Shown: piece after piece, positions 11,887 to 24,894 of the stretch
Position numbering within the stretch: the stretch's first letter is position 1
Layout: each line of letters begins with the position of its first letter
Assembly (NCBI GenBank): GCA_027922465.2
Contig: BQMF02000056.1
Coordinates: forward strand, 558,001 to 622,000
DNA length: 64,000 nt
Direction of reading: 5' to 3'
From: Turritopsis dohrnii
Lineage: Eukaryota; Cnidaria; Hydrozoa; Anthoathecata; Oceaniidae
The notes under the pieces: generated by a model
The model's database searches: none
What the model was told of the DNA's origin: nothing
What the model saw: only the letters and a program-made list of their open reading frames with translations
Position numbers and translations under genes: made by a program

Positions 11887-13273
11887 AAGAAAGAAGAACA
11901 TAAATTCAAACTAAATATATCACTCTCTAAAATAAAATTTCTCCTGAACCCAATCTGGTAAATAAAAAAGGCATTATGTCCAGACAGGAAATTTTATAGT
12001 ATAATATACTCTACACTTAACGATGCATTGGAAAATAGAACTGGTAAAGTAGACTTTGCAGCGAAAACATTTTTTTGTTTATTTACCACAGAGACATGCG
12101 CCATTTCCCAGTGATTTTTACGGTAACGATGCAGCTCAAAATCACTTCAAACAAGATTTTTTTTATTTTGTTGGGTCAGGTGCTACAGTATTTAATTGTT
12201 TTAATGGCTGGTTAATGTGAAATTAGTCCCAGTATATATTTACTTTGAAAAGAAATGATATGATGTTAATATTACTTTCATAGAAACTGAAAATATTTGC
12301 TTGATATCAAAATTAAATTTAACAAACAGCACAAGAACTTTTTATGCATGCATGACTATCTGATTATTTCCTTCCTGTTGTTTTTGACTGACATTATTAT
12401 TATGGTATTTCAGGTTAGTGTAAAATAAAATGAAATTTAAATGGGAAGTTAACACAAAAATCATTTTATGATATATCATGGTTGATAACATAAAAATGAC
12501 AGAAAAAAAGTCCTATCTTTCAAAAATTCTGTCTTTAACTTTTCAAAACACACCACAAAATAATAACCCCTTTAAAAGAAACTGGAATGAGCACAAATTT
12601 TGATGTCACAAAGTTCGAAAAGAAAAATCTTTAATGAGGATATAGTGCAAGTATATATTTCTGTGCGGCGATAAACTTCACTAGATAAACACCTGAGTTA
12701 CCACTTGATTTCGTCAAGATAAAAAATGTTAATATCATAATATTAAAAGGAAAGGGGATTAACCAAAAATCTCAGGATTTTTTGTGTTTGTTTGAAGCAC
12801 TTTGAACCAGAATTCTTTTAAAGAGATCTTCAAGCAAGAAGTTAGAATGTTTTCTGAAGCTTTTTCTTAATGTGTATGTTTTTTGTGTGTTTTTTATGCT
12901 TGTTATTTATATATTGTTTAAAAAATATTGCCAAACTCCCAATCAAGGACGGGGCATTGAAATCATCTGCCTAATTCTTTTATTTAGACCCCCTGAAATG
13001 TCTATGTGTCAGGTGTGTATTCTGATGTGCTAAATTTTTACACTCCTTTTTTAAAAGCTATGATCTGATAATTATTTATATAATTGAAAAATCCAATTAA
13101 AGAACAAAGAAGAACAATGGTAAAAATTGCAATGTTCGTAGAAACAGTTTGTCAACCAACAACAATAACTACAAGAGAGTTGATAAATTGACATGAGAGT
13201 GAAAAAGAGAGAAACTAAAATTTTATTTATAAAATGAAATAAATGAAACTAAACATAATCAGTATAACTTCAG
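11887..13273. other. AT-rich intergenic stretch
   Basis: No gene, RNA or clear repeat was recognised on either strand. Confidence 0.5.
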
Positions 13274-13607
13274 GTATGTCTGCCATCAAAATAGTATCAG
13301 AAATCTCAGTTGTGTCACGGCAACACAAGTTTTACAGCAGAGGTTTTTGCATCACCCTACATTGACTACCACACAAACACCACTTATTATAGCCAATCCT
13401 TGATGCCTCTTCACAATCGATTGAGTCTCTATCACTGCTTCCTAATAGTTTATTTAGTTCAGATGAAGGCAACTCTGGCTTTAATCTAAACGGTTGCAGA
13501 AAGGATAAATCTGGTATCTCTTCGTCGCCATCCTCTGAAGTGGACGAACTATAACATTCCTTGCTGATTTTCAATCGCTTATTGCAGCATATATAAAGTG
13601 TCGTCAT
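13274..13607 (-). pseudogene. P2X7-tail-like (Cys-rich 'WCxCG...CC') ORF with a nonsense codon
   Basis: The minus-strand frame from 13607 has an acidic Ser-rich start (SSSTSEDGDEEIPDLSFLQP), then KPELPSSELN and KWCLCGSQCRVMQ. The frame then meets TAA but continues with NLCCRDTTEIS. The order W-C-x-C-G-x(n)-C followed by L-C-C is that of the intracellular ballast domain of P2X7 and of many stand-alone invertebrate ORFs that share it. No membrane segment is present, so it is not a P2X channel. The stop sits between the two cysteine clusters, so this is either a decayed copy or an exon with an unseen splice. It lies about 0.5 kb from the Kir start on the opposite strand. The domain match rests on the motif only. 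Confidence 0.5.
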
Positions 13608-14114
13608 ACAATGAATATCATGTTTTTGATATGTAAAAGTTTTTTGATGTTTTTTGGACTAATTAGGCAAATATATATATTAAAAAATTATGTGACATTA
13701 TTTTTGTGTTAACTCCTTTAATAATGTAAATTATGAAAATATGAAATAGATTTTGAATAATCTTTTACTTATGTCATGAAAATACGTAACATTGCAATTC
13801 CAACTAGGAAGTTGATATTTTGAGGACCCTGTCCAGTGTGTGTCAAAATCAGCTTTTTTATGCTTACAAATTTTTAATGCTTAAAATTTCTTAAATAATT
13901 TTTTAATAAATGAAAAGGTTTTTCGTTCACAAACTATTTAAAGAAAGTTATCAAAAGTTTTGTTTCAATGAAAAAATTAAATCAGATCCGAATTCCAGGT
14001 TTACTTTAAAAAATCTGGTGTCATATTCTATATTCAACTGTTAATTTTTTGAATATATTATTGTAATTTTTGTGTTATTCTAGTCCTAAAATCTAATGTT
14101 GCCATTCTGTTATC

Positions 14115-15900
14115 ATGTCAATTGAGGAGTTACAACAGCAACCAATGAATTCAGAAAAGACTCCTTTATCAAGAAATGTAAGTTTTGATAAAAGCTTTGG
14201 TGCCATTTCACAAAATGGTACAGCATTACCGAATATGGCTTCTGAAAAAGCTATCGTCCAAGGAATTAGGTTTCGACGACAAAGTTCACGCTCCTTGAGG
14301 AAGCCAACAATGCAAAGGCTTGTAGAAAAAGATGGCAAGAGAAATGTACGTTCAGAGTTTCTTCCAAGGGACCGGTACTTACAAGATATTTTTACCACAA
14401 TCATAGATGCTAAATGGAAATGGATGATTTTATTGTTCATAGTTTTTTATTTAGGTAACTAAAGTGGATTGTTTTCTATGTGGATTTTATGAGTGATTTT
14501 GTCGCCATTCTCTAAGAAAAGAAATAGGCGTCCTTATGTTTATATGATAGTTGCTCTTTTCATTTCTGCTTCCACTATTCATAACAGATTCTCTCTTCCC
14601 TAATATATTATTGTTTTGTCATATTCATTTCAAAGATATATTTCTTTTTCAGGCTCTTGGCTTGTCTTTGGTTTTGCTTGGTGGCTTATATTACTTGCTC
14701 ATGGAACACAATGCTTTGATGATGTGACAAACTTTACCGAAGCATTCCTGTTGTCCGTAGAAACATCAATGACTATTGGATATGGAGGCCGTCAAATAAC
14801 TAGCGAATGTTCTGAAGCTGTGGTGTTACTTATTTTGCAAGCTCTTATTAGTTGTCTGATTGAAGCATGTATCGTCGGTTTGATTTTCACGAAGATTGCA
14901 CGTCCAGGGAAGCGCGGATCAACTATACTGTTCTCCAAACTTGCAGTAATCACCAAACGCGATGACAAATTTTGTTTGATGTTCAATGTGGCTGATGTGC
15001 GAAAAAGACAGCTTGGTGAATGTCATATCCGTTTACACTTGTTTCGTACATATAAGACATTGGAAGGAAAAGTTATTCCTAACCATCAGAACCAATTACG
15101 TGTAGGAATGGATTGGTATAACATTCGTGATGATAGTGATCGACTGTTTTTATTATTTCCATGTACGATCAGTCATGTCATAGATAGGAAAAGTCCATTT
15201 TACAATATCTCTCGTGATATGTATGAGAGATCAGACTGGGAATTAGTTGTCATTTTGGAGGGAACTGTTGAAGCTACAGGCTGTATTCTACAAGCTCGAA
15301 CATCGTATTTACCAAGTGAAGTACGATGGGGAGAAGATTTTGTGGATCTGGTATATGTATTTCCTTTTGTTTTTTGTCTATTTCCTTTGTTTGAAGATTT
15401 GTATCATTTATGATCATCCTCACATCAATTCCATTAATACGTTTGATCAACAAACTAATTATGTTTTGAGTTCATGAACGATTTCGTGAAAGGTTATTCT
15501 TCTTCTCCCAATATTTTCCTTGGAAGTCTTAGACATTAGGAAAATGAAAATGAAAACAAACTCAGGTGACCAGGTGACTTATCACGGTTCGGTGATAAAA
15601 TTTCTTTTTGATATATTCTAGGCGTCTGATGATTACTGGCATGAAAATGAAGGGATGTTATATGTTATACAAAACATGGATGTTACGGTCCCAGCACCGT
15701 ATGTTCCTACCTGTAGTCCCAAGACTTATTACGAACAAATAAATAAAGATCCAGACCCGAATGATGTATATGGTGAGCAAGACGAATTATGGGACGATCA
15801 GAACTTCACTGAACCCAGTCAAACTAATAGAGTTTTGCCTACACATTTACAACTAACTGCAAACCCAAATAATATATCGATTGATTCCAACTGTATATAA
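14115..15900 (+). CDS. inward-rectifier potassium channel (Kir), complete
   Basis: Three exons with GT-AG introns: 14115-14454, 14653-15350 and 15622-15900, giving 438 residues, normal for Kir. The N-terminal domain has LVEKDGKRNV and RYLQDIFTT. M1 spans about 107-130. The pore helix and filter read ETSMTIGYGGR (filter G156-Y157-G158), flanked by C134 and C166, which match the conserved extracellular disulphide pair. M2 is about 169-193, and ARPGKR (196-201) is the PIP2-contact stretch. The cytosolic domain has LFLLFPCTISHVI, KSPFY and VVILEGTVEATG, the Kir signature. The residue at the M2 rectification position is E184 (Asp in Kir2.1), which predicts strong rectification by polyamine block. 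The filter is followed by GR where vertebrate Kirs usually have FR or a similar hydrophobic-Arg pair. The C-terminal tail is acidic and ends NCI, with no PDZ ligand of the classic S/T-x-V type. Subfamily cannot be assigned. Confidence 0.97.
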
Positions 15901-16325
15901 TTAACGTTTTATTAAATCCTAATTTTATCATTACGTTCACAAAATTTTATTGCAAATAATTATTTGAGGAGAGTGAGGTATTTCTTGTTTGAAACATGTT
16001 ATGAAGAACTGTTGTTCTGCATTAACATTGCATTGACTTTTATTTCAATACAGCAATTTTTTAAAGATTTTTATTGAAGGCATGCACAATATCTTCAGAA
16101 AAACTTACTTAGCCAATTTCCAATTTTGCATTTGTTTTTGTTTGTTTTCATTTATGGTTTTTATAGGTCTCAGTGTTGTTCCTTTACTTTCAAACTTTTT
16201 TACATTCTTTTCTTTTTATTTTTGTGTTCTGTAATTCAACTTCTTGTATCAATAATATATTTTACGCTAATTTATCACAGTGTCAGCATTTTATATGATA
16301 TTGTATTTTCTAGTGACTAAAAACA
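15901..16325. other. Kir 3' flank / MGRN1 5' flank
   Basis: The 425-bp AT-rich spacer between two same-strand genes must hold the Kir 3' UTR and the downstream promoter. TTTATT and ATTAAA-like strings occur, but no unique polyadenylation site can be chosen. Confidence 0.5.
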
Positions 16326-19300
16326 ATGGGTAATTATATTCCTTTTGCTATGAATCGACACATCAGTGGCGGTGATGTGGAGGATTTTAATGTGGCAGAT
16401 GTAACTACGTATCGGTTTCGACCAGTATCAAAAACAGGTAGCTAAATCGTTGCGTTTATTTACTTCATCTCTATTAGTATGGTAAACTTTTCATTATTTC
16501 TTATTGATATGAATTTTTAGGTTCTTACTTTGCTGATCATTTCATCATGGCTGGAGAAAAATTTGAAAATATGAATCAAGAATCGTTTTTATTCGGAGAA
16601 AACAATGATTTGAATTACTTGCCTAGCAAACCTACAGTGGTAAATCAAAAGACATTTCTTGCCATTTTAAGCATCTTTATTATGATTGATATTAGGCATT
16701 CCAGCATTTTTGATAGTAATTTTAGTATAGAAAGCCTTGTTGACCTTTTCTTCAGTTTCCTTACCAAATGTGTAATGAGAACGAACCTAGTAAAACTATA
16801 CGGTCATTTGTTCACTTGAGAAAAGATTCGCTGAAACTGGTCAAGTAAGTTCTTCCATTCTACTTTCTTCAATTTCATGAAAGTGACCAAAAAAAAGATG
16901 TCATTTTGTTGCTTAAGTGATTACTTAATTACAGATACTTTTCATTTTTTCAATTTATAGCTTAAGAAATGAGGGTGTCAAATTTATATAGCATTAATGC
17001 TGGACTTTTTTTGTTTAAGGGAAGATACTGTTGCTAGCAGTGAGGACGTTGGTGCATATCGAATCGAATTTGTGTTTGATGCTGATCTAGACTGTGCAGT
17101 GCAAATCTTTTTGATGGCAACTGAAGAATTTTCCAATAGAACCGTTGTGTAAGTGCCAGTAACCTTCAATAACCTAATCAGATTTTTAAACTTATAAAAA
17201 CTCTGCTTTCATCTGGAGTCCTAAGATAGTGATAGTCGAAGACTGATGTTCATTCTATTCTACTTCATATCTACCATTGTTTCAAAGCACTTAACACAAA
17301 GCCTATATAAACCCTAACTTTTTTTGCACCTTATTTTTAAACAGACTTTAGTCCATTGAGATTAAACTTACATAGCTGGCCCAAGTCCAAATGACCATAA
17401 GTTCAAACTTGTCTAGGTGCATTTTCTACACTTAAGGAAGAGAATTTTAAGTAAGCAGTAGCTGCAGTTGTTACAATTGTTATACACATGAACAAAAAGC
17501 CTGTCACTGTCACTGTCTGTCACTTAAACATTCTAAAAATGCGAAACTCTCGATTTTCACAAACACTTCGGCCTCTTTCCAATCGTTTAAAATTAAGGTT
17601 GCGAAACTATTTACAATGGAAAATTGAAACATAAACAACACAAAATTGCTTTTCTATTTATTAAAGCTTTTCATAATTTTTTACTATTTTCTATGATGGT
17701 TACTTTTGAGGCTTGCCTCTGTTGTAGTCAGCTTTTATTATAATAATCATCTCGGGACAACAGATATTTTGCAGCAGTTAATAATCTATTTGATGCCGTG
17801 TACAACTGTCATGATTGCTAATTTAATTTGACCGGTTTACTTTGGTTAACTTTTCGATCTTGGCCATAACCAATACTGTGATTATGAAGATGGATTGAGT
17901 GTTTCACTGTGATACTGGCATCCTTAGGAAACTATTATAAGATACCCCTGCCCTGTGATACTGGCATCCTTAGGAAAATATTATAAGATACCCCGGCCCT
18001 GTTCCATATCAACATCAGGCAGTTATGCATCTTCTATTAAACCTTCTGTTAGGGACATATTAGGGGTCTCTTTAGTTTGCAAAATTTGAAAAGTAAATCA
18101 TTACTATTGGGAATCACTTTCACAATCTATCTTTGTAAACCAAAGGAATAGAACAGAATTATGATACCCCCTGTAGGTTAAGAATTTTAAAGAATATAAT
18201 TCAGTTGTAGATGCAACTAGATATTGTCTAGAACTAAATCCCTAAAATACTTCCTGATATTGACATGTCCTCGTCATATTTTCACCATTATGCACCATAG
18301 TTTCCTGTGCACAAGCAGTTATTGTGATATATTTTCAAAAAGCTTTCAAAATCATAACAGTCTGATACTTGTTCTTAATCTCATTTCTAATAATTGATAA
18401 TAACTCATGTAGGTATCATTCAAGAAATCCTTTACTGGTATCTCAACAATACAAGTTTAAAAAAGGAACAAAGCAAACATTCTCAAGCCACAACTTTCTC
18501 ATCAAACCCACTGACTTTACGCCATCAGAGGTATGTATTATTGTTTACTTAATTGTGATGGTATAGACTAATTTTCAACTGTATTTCTTTTTTTTCTTTT
18601 TTTTTTGATGTGTAGAAGATTATTTAAGATATTCAAAATTTATTATAAGATAGTCTTTCCTCATTGGAGAGTCGTGCCATATGGCAGTTACTATTAATGT
18701 TTTTACAAACTCATTTTCCAGCTGAACTTTATTCCCGATGGTTACGATTCCGAAATCCCTCTTGTGATTCACATCACTGTAATAGATCCAGGTTAACAGC
18801 TTTGTTTTCTAATTGCAAATTTTACTGGATGCTTTTTTATGTGTATGTTTTTGTAGGAATTGTTTGTCCTTTGAAAACAAGCAATATTTGTCAATTGAAT
18901 CTGGAAGTTTTGCCAGAACTATTCTGTTTTACTTATTTGAAAATTGTGGTGTATAAAATTTTTTAGACTTTTCGGGACAATCGGAATCAACTTTGGCTGG
19001 TATCGAAACTGTAAGTGCATCTGCTGAAAACTGCAACTTGTTCTCTTCTTTTATGTTTTTGTTTATTAATGACATCTTTCGTTCTTTGAAAGCTTTCCGA
19101 AGGTCTTTATGCAATGAAGTTTTTAAAGCAGAAGATTACGGTAATTCTTCTCTTTATTTCTTATATCTTTTTGTGTAACATAAATTTCAGCCTATTGTAC
19201 TCTTCTGCCCTGGTTGATTTAAAATTTCAGATAAACTATTTTCCCATTCAATCATTGTTCAGTTATATTTTGTTATTATGTTGTAATCAATTTTAGGTTA

Positions 19301-21528
19301 ACGGAGTTTGTTTCATTACCCAAGAAATTTATGGAATTGAAAATAAAATAAAAGAAGAACGAAATGTAATCATTTAATTTTCCTAAACATTCATCCACGA
19401 ATAATTATTTTATATCACGAACTTGAGATATCTTTGTTTACACTTAAGTAATTTTCCAGATTTATTATACCTTTCCCGATTCTCACAGACAGGCGAATTG
19501 AATTTTTTTTGGATAAATCTATCTTATTACAGTAGATTAACTTTGTTGGATGATTTAGTGATTTATTTAGTCTACCAAATTGATGGGTATTTTTTTCTCA
19601 CATAAGATATTATTTTTTATCATTTCAGAACGATGATGACTTTGATGATAATTCTGAATGCGTTATTTGTATGGGAAATCTCCGTGATACCATCATGTTA
19701 CCATGCCGACACTTGTGTTTATGTAGTGATTGTGGTAAGATTTTGAGTATGAATGTTTTTGGGTAATCTGTTGGAAAACATTTTTCAGTCCCAGAACAGA
19801 TATATGGGAAAACATCATTAATTTGCTGGCAAACCTTGCATAAAATGATATCGGCGACTAACACAATTAACAAGGTCAACACTAAAAGCAAAAGCCAGTG
19901 GAAAATTCTCTTTTCAGGGTGGAAACTGTTGCGAACTGACCATGAAACGGCTGGTGAAATTTTGACTTTTTTTGAGGAAGGCTACATAACCTCCAATCAA
20001 GCTGGTATAGGCTTCTTGCTTTCCTAAAACTGATCACAAATTCAGGTTTAAACTGAAGTATTCTAGGGATTGGAAAGCGTTTGACTATTCATTGAAAAGT
20101 GTCCGATTATTTTGTGAAAACCTTATCCCTAATGATTTAGTTTTTAAGGAATCTGTGTTGTTATGGATACCTATTATGTTTTTAGTTATTATTGTTTTTC
20201 TAGCTGAGCAGATGCGCACAAAACAGAGTCGATGTCCTATTTGTCGAGCAAGTAGGACTTTTGGATGTGTTTAGGAATTTTTTATTTAATTGCATCTGAC
20301 ATGATGTGTGATTGCGTTTCAGATTTTCATGCACTGCTTCAAATTAAAGCGGTCCACAAAGAAGTAAGCACTTTCAAGCTTTTAATCTCATTTGGTTTCA
20401 GTCTCTGTTGACATCACTAGTATCCATTCCTCAAACATTTTTCTTCATTGTGTTTTTTATTTATTTATATTTGAATGTCAATATTTATTCATTAGCGTCC
20501 TTCAAGTGATACATATCAGGAAGTACCTCTGATTCAAGCGTTAAATGGTGAAGTACAATTTGATGGTGAATTTACTCAGACAACTGGTAAGGTGTTGATT
20601 TATGGAAGTGTCCTCATTCGATACACTTTAGCAAATGTAAAAGCATCTGTTAAAGATAGATTTGATTGTGTTGGTAAATCTTGATGAGAGGTTTTTTTAC
20701 ACTGTTGTTTCTTTTGAGTATCATTTTGTTCATAAGTGCTCCACTTTTTTAAATGGCCTTTGGATAATGTTAATATTAATCCTTCAATTTGCATACTTGC
20801 TTCATCAATTTCAGCCAGCAAAATACGGACTTCATCTGCGCGCAGTCGACGTTCTATTCGTCGATCAGCGAAAGCTGTATGTACTGAAACTAAAGGGGAT
20901 AATTCGGAGTTATCGCAATGTGACATACGAGAAGTAACCACAGAGGGAATGCCTACGGAAGGTATATTAGTACATTAGTTTTTGCTAGTTTTAGTTTCTG
21001 CCTTTAAAAAATGAAACCAATAAATGATTTCATGTTGTAGAAAAAGTGACTCTTGAAAAAGATACAGAAAATATCCCTCTGGAAGAACATGTGGAAAAGA
21101 AAGGTGTGTCATCATTTTTAAGATAATTTTTGACAAAAGAACCTTAACCTCGAAATAATGAGAAAGCAGCTTCACAACTAAGCTACCATTACCTGCTTTT
21201 GATAGCATCGTTTGCATTATGATTTATAAGAAATAAAGTGAAGGAACTTCTCTTTGCAGAACTACTAGAAATCGTGGTTGATGGAAGAAAAACTGACATT
21301 GAAGAATCAAAACCAAATGAACACGTTGACGCTTCATTACCAGGAACCCCCATGGGGAGTGACAATAGTGCTGACTCTTCAATGTTACGAGATTCTCTGG
21401 TTGCGATGCATCTACCCTCCACTCAGATTTCAACACGTGTGCAGATAACAACGCCCAGTAGTGTCCACGTGACAGATACACCATCTGTCGTGTCGTCACA
21501 GCACGATATCCCAGAAGATTCGGTTTGA
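16326..21528 (+). CDS. MGRN1: Mahogunin-type RING E3 ubiquitin ligase, complete
   Basis: Sixteen exons in consistent phase, all GT-AG: 16326-16437, 16521-16639, 16756-16844, 17020-17148, 18413-18530, 18722-18791, 18967-19010, 19093-19140, 19297-19365, 19629-19734, 20204-20251, 20323-20363, 20496-20586, 20815-20961, 21041-21103, 21260-21528; 520 residues. The N-terminus is MGNYIPFAM, so Gly2 could be myristoylated, as proposed for MGRN1. The MGRN/RNF157 domain shows YFADHFIMAGEKF, SFLFGENNDLNYL, RKDSLKLV, RIEFVFDAD and TQEIYGIENK. The RING finger is residues 277-315 (CVIC, LPCRHLCLCSDC, CPIC), followed by ALLQIKAVHKE. The C-terminal tail of about 190 residues is low-complexity: an Arg/Ser-rich patch (SSARSRRSIRRSAK), then acidic and Ser/Thr-rich sequence. 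I do not see the PSAP motif that recruits TSG101 in vertebrate MGRN1. RNF157 is the alternative name; one ancestral gene probably represents both. Confidence 0.96.
17908..17998. repeat. 45-bp tandem duplication in MGRN1 intron 4
   Basis: TGTGATACTGGCATCCTTAG starts at 17909 and again at 17954; the two copies differ at a few bases. Intronic. Confidence 0.85.
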
Positions 21529-22837
21529 CTACTAGCCGGGACTGAATTCTTTGAATGAGCACATTTGCTGTCAGTTCGTTCAAGCAATGACCTTCAGCTT
21601 TGCTTAAAATATGTCACAACATCCAACACTTTGTGTTGAATTTGAATATTTGCATCACTTCTAAAAAGAAACCTTGGAAAAATATTTCACGAAATTCCTT
21701 TTACACCTACCAATAATCGTTAAACTCAGAAATGAACTGATGATTTATGAAAAGTCTATCAGTGCTGTTTGGCATTAATATATCTAGGCGTTACTCAGTT
21801 CAACTGGATGCTAATAGATAAGGCTTGGCGTTGATTAAGTAAAACTTATGAGTAAGGTTATTCACTCACCTTCCTAATTTTCTTCTGTGCTCATTGAAAG
21901 ATTCAGTCCTGTTGGACATAAATTCTGTTTATAAATTTATATCTTCCTTTTATAATTGTTATGAATTTTGTTGTTTTTTTTCCTTTTTTTTACATCATCG
22001 AGTTTTGATTGTCTTTCTAATGAGGAATTCCCTCTACTGACATATCAGCATACTGCAACCCTCAGTTCAATTTATAACATTCCGTTTGCCTAAGAAGTTA
22101 ATCAGATTTAAATGATGCTTGAAAAGCTCATGAAAGTTTTCAATATTTTCTTGATCCTAACCAATTCATATCCTGACTGACTGGTGTTTTTCTCCTGCCT
22201 GCTCATGATGTGTGTGAGCACCATAACTTATATTCTCAAAGTCACAACCCTGCATGCAAATTTGCATTGCAAGGTTGCATTGCGGAGTGCATTGCAGTGA
22301 TTTTCAACAAATTGTTGACTGGCCTTGCTCGCAAATCAACCGATTTATCTGGTTAAAAATCTGTCGACGCAGTAATATAAGTACACAATGAACTGTTTTT
22401 AAGATAGCCTGAGTTCCTGGCTCTTCTTATCCTATTCAGCGTATATTCTTTTTTGCAAAAATTTTCCAGTAGAACATGAGAAGAAGAGACACCAGGATCC
22501 CAGGCTAGCTATAAGAGTAAAAAGAACACATTTTATTACATACAAGGAACGTGTAAAGTTTTTGTATGAAAAATTGAATAGTTTGTATAATAATGTCTTG
22601 TAAATATATCTGCTCATGTTATTGCAGTTTGTGTGGTTTCCATGGCTACATGAGTTTTTATTGTTTCTTTACTCCACTAATCTTCTGATAGTCGAAACTC
22701 AAAAAACTGTATAAAAAGTTTTCAATTTTCAACTGATACTTATATATTCGTTTCCATTTTTGTTCATCTGTTTTTATATGGAAGTTTCTTCTGCCGACTC
22801 GGTATATTGCTTCACATAAATTTTACAATGTTCGTTT
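21529..22837. other. MGRN1 3' flank, AT-rich
   Basis: This probably contains the 3' UTR. No further gene was recognised; open frames on either strand are short and unremarkable. Confidence 0.5.
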
Positions 22838-22880
22838 CCTGTTCGGAGGATCGTGGGTTCGATCCCCGATCGGGTCATTT
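22838..22880 (+). repeat. tRNA 3'-half-like fragment
   Basis: GTGGGTTCGATCCCC contains a B-box (GGTTCGATCC) in a pairable T-arm context, followed by GATCGGGTCA. No A-box or cloverleaf 5' half lies upstream, so it is a tRNA pseudogene or SINE scrap, not a functional tRNA. Confidence 0.5.
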
Positions 22881-23572
22881 AATTGACGATGTTTTATATT
22901 TTATTATGTTATAAAAGAACTTGATAAAATAATTTATCACCGAGGTATCATCATTCTGTGAATGATACATTTACAAGCGTGATTGTCTTCTAACTTGAAA
23001 AAGGTAGTGGAAGCTACTATGATACTAAAAATATTGTGTGCGTTTTTGCAGTAGTTGAATTATAAAATACTCTTCGAAAAGACTATTAGTTTAGAGTATT
23101 AAGATATATATTTATTGGTAGTTGAATTATCTCATAAATTTGGTTTCTTTTGTTTTATTTTCAGAAAAAGTTATGTTTTCTGTTTGACTACAAAATAAAT
23201 CAATTAAAACGGCGAAAACGTAATACTTTTAATTATATCACACCACAAGTGATTAGTTTCATCTTTAGTATCTATAATATCTTAAGATAGAATTCAATCA
23301 GCCTTAAACTTATGAGTAAGGAAAATAAAAACTCGGGTGACGCTGGGTTTACGCATTTTCATTGCGAGCAATATTTGGAGGGTGGCAGGCTGCCCTAGGG
23401 CTGGAATCGCCTACTTTTGCGAATCGCCCTTGTTGATGCGGCCTCCGCACATTATACTTACAATGGAAGTATTATTCATTTGGAAGTTGATTCTTTAAGT
23501 GGCATACCTTGTCGGTTGAAATTTCATCGGTTAGAAAATTTCGCCAGTGAAAAGTGACGAATTTTTTTCTGT

Positions 23573-23836
23573 AATCACATGGTTGCGTGAAATTCGATTG
23601 ACATCGTCAATGGCGTTATTTTGTAATTTCCCGCTGATAATTTGTAATTTCCCGTGTTTTCTTTTTTCAACATTCGAATAGCCGATCGCACATGAAATTG
23701 ACAACTTTCGAATGTTTAATGTGATTAACCAGTAATCACATGTTCGTTTCACTCGGGAGATTTCAAAATTTCAAAAAACTGAACTCGGGAAATTTATCCC
23801 AAATTTCCCTCTCAAACATGTGATTACTAGCACAAA
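23573..23836. repeat. hairpin-forming repeat with GTAATCACATG ends
   Basis: GTAATCACATGTT (23732) and AACATGTGATTAC (about 23816) form a perfect 13-bp inverted pair around a 70-bp loop with two ACTCGGGA blocks. A further GTAATCACATGG occurs near 23573. Probably a MITE remnant. Confidence 0.55.
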
Positions 23837-24894
23837 TTTCGACACTTTTATCCGACGAAAAGTTTTAACCCTCTTTCAGAGGAAAACAGCTTCTTAGTTT
23901 TTTACTTATATTTGACAAAACAAATGCTATTTTTTTTTTCCTCTTCTAGTACCTCAGCCGCACCCAACCGAACTGCCGAACTGATTAAAACCATGCTTAG
24001 GGGGTTTGCAGAGATCTCGCTTTCACATGAGAAACGAGCCAGCCCGCTTTGCCGAGATCTCGCTTTAGAGAAAGTAGATCTTTTGATCATCTAAATTTCT
24101 GGATGACCCAACATGCAAACCAACTTTAACACGCTTTAACGTACAACAGCGTAGTTTCAAGTCTCTTGCAGATTCAAGAGTGCATGCATACATTCTTTTT
24201 CCAAAGCTTCATCTGAGCAACCGTATATTTAGCGAAATTACTATCCTTGTCGATTTTTACCACATTTGTCTTTGAAAGTTTGCTACATTGTCGCAGTTAC
24301 TATATTCTGTTGACGTAACATCACTGTTCAATTGATATTTTCGCCTTACTTAAGGTGAAATGTTTGACGGATGCATTTTTCACTATACATACATGTCGTT
24401 AGGTGAGAATTATTTTGTACTATCTCCAATTTCTTTAAACTGAGAAAATTAAGTTTTAAATTTCATAACCACACAAAATCTTTAAGAAACCTTTCTATGG
24501 AAAGATACTTGGGATATTTTGAATACATCGTATTTGGAGTCCTTGACCAAAAATTATTTCAAATTTGCTAGTACCCACTCTCCCAGGAAAAGTTTGCAAT
24601 TGGAGATAGAACAAAATAGGAACGAAACAAGTGATATTTATTAAAATTATTTTGTTTTAACTCCATGCTGTCGCATATTCACCTTTAACTGACAAAAAAT
24701 CTTTTATGCAGTACGAAAAACATCAATTTTCCTTTATGTTGCTTCTGTGTATATTACTTTGAGTTGCTTTGGCACTCCAAGATCTTAATTTGGAATTTCA
24801 AAAGATTACAAATTTTCCTTAAAAGTCTTTGGCATCAGCTGACAGTAAAATAGTACAGACACGTTACATCTAAAATTGACAGCAGGGCTGAACG

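Noticed and set aside
22838..22880. Functional tRNA gene
   Set aside because: Only the T-arm/B-box part is present; no acceptor, D or anticodon stem can be formed with upstream sequence.
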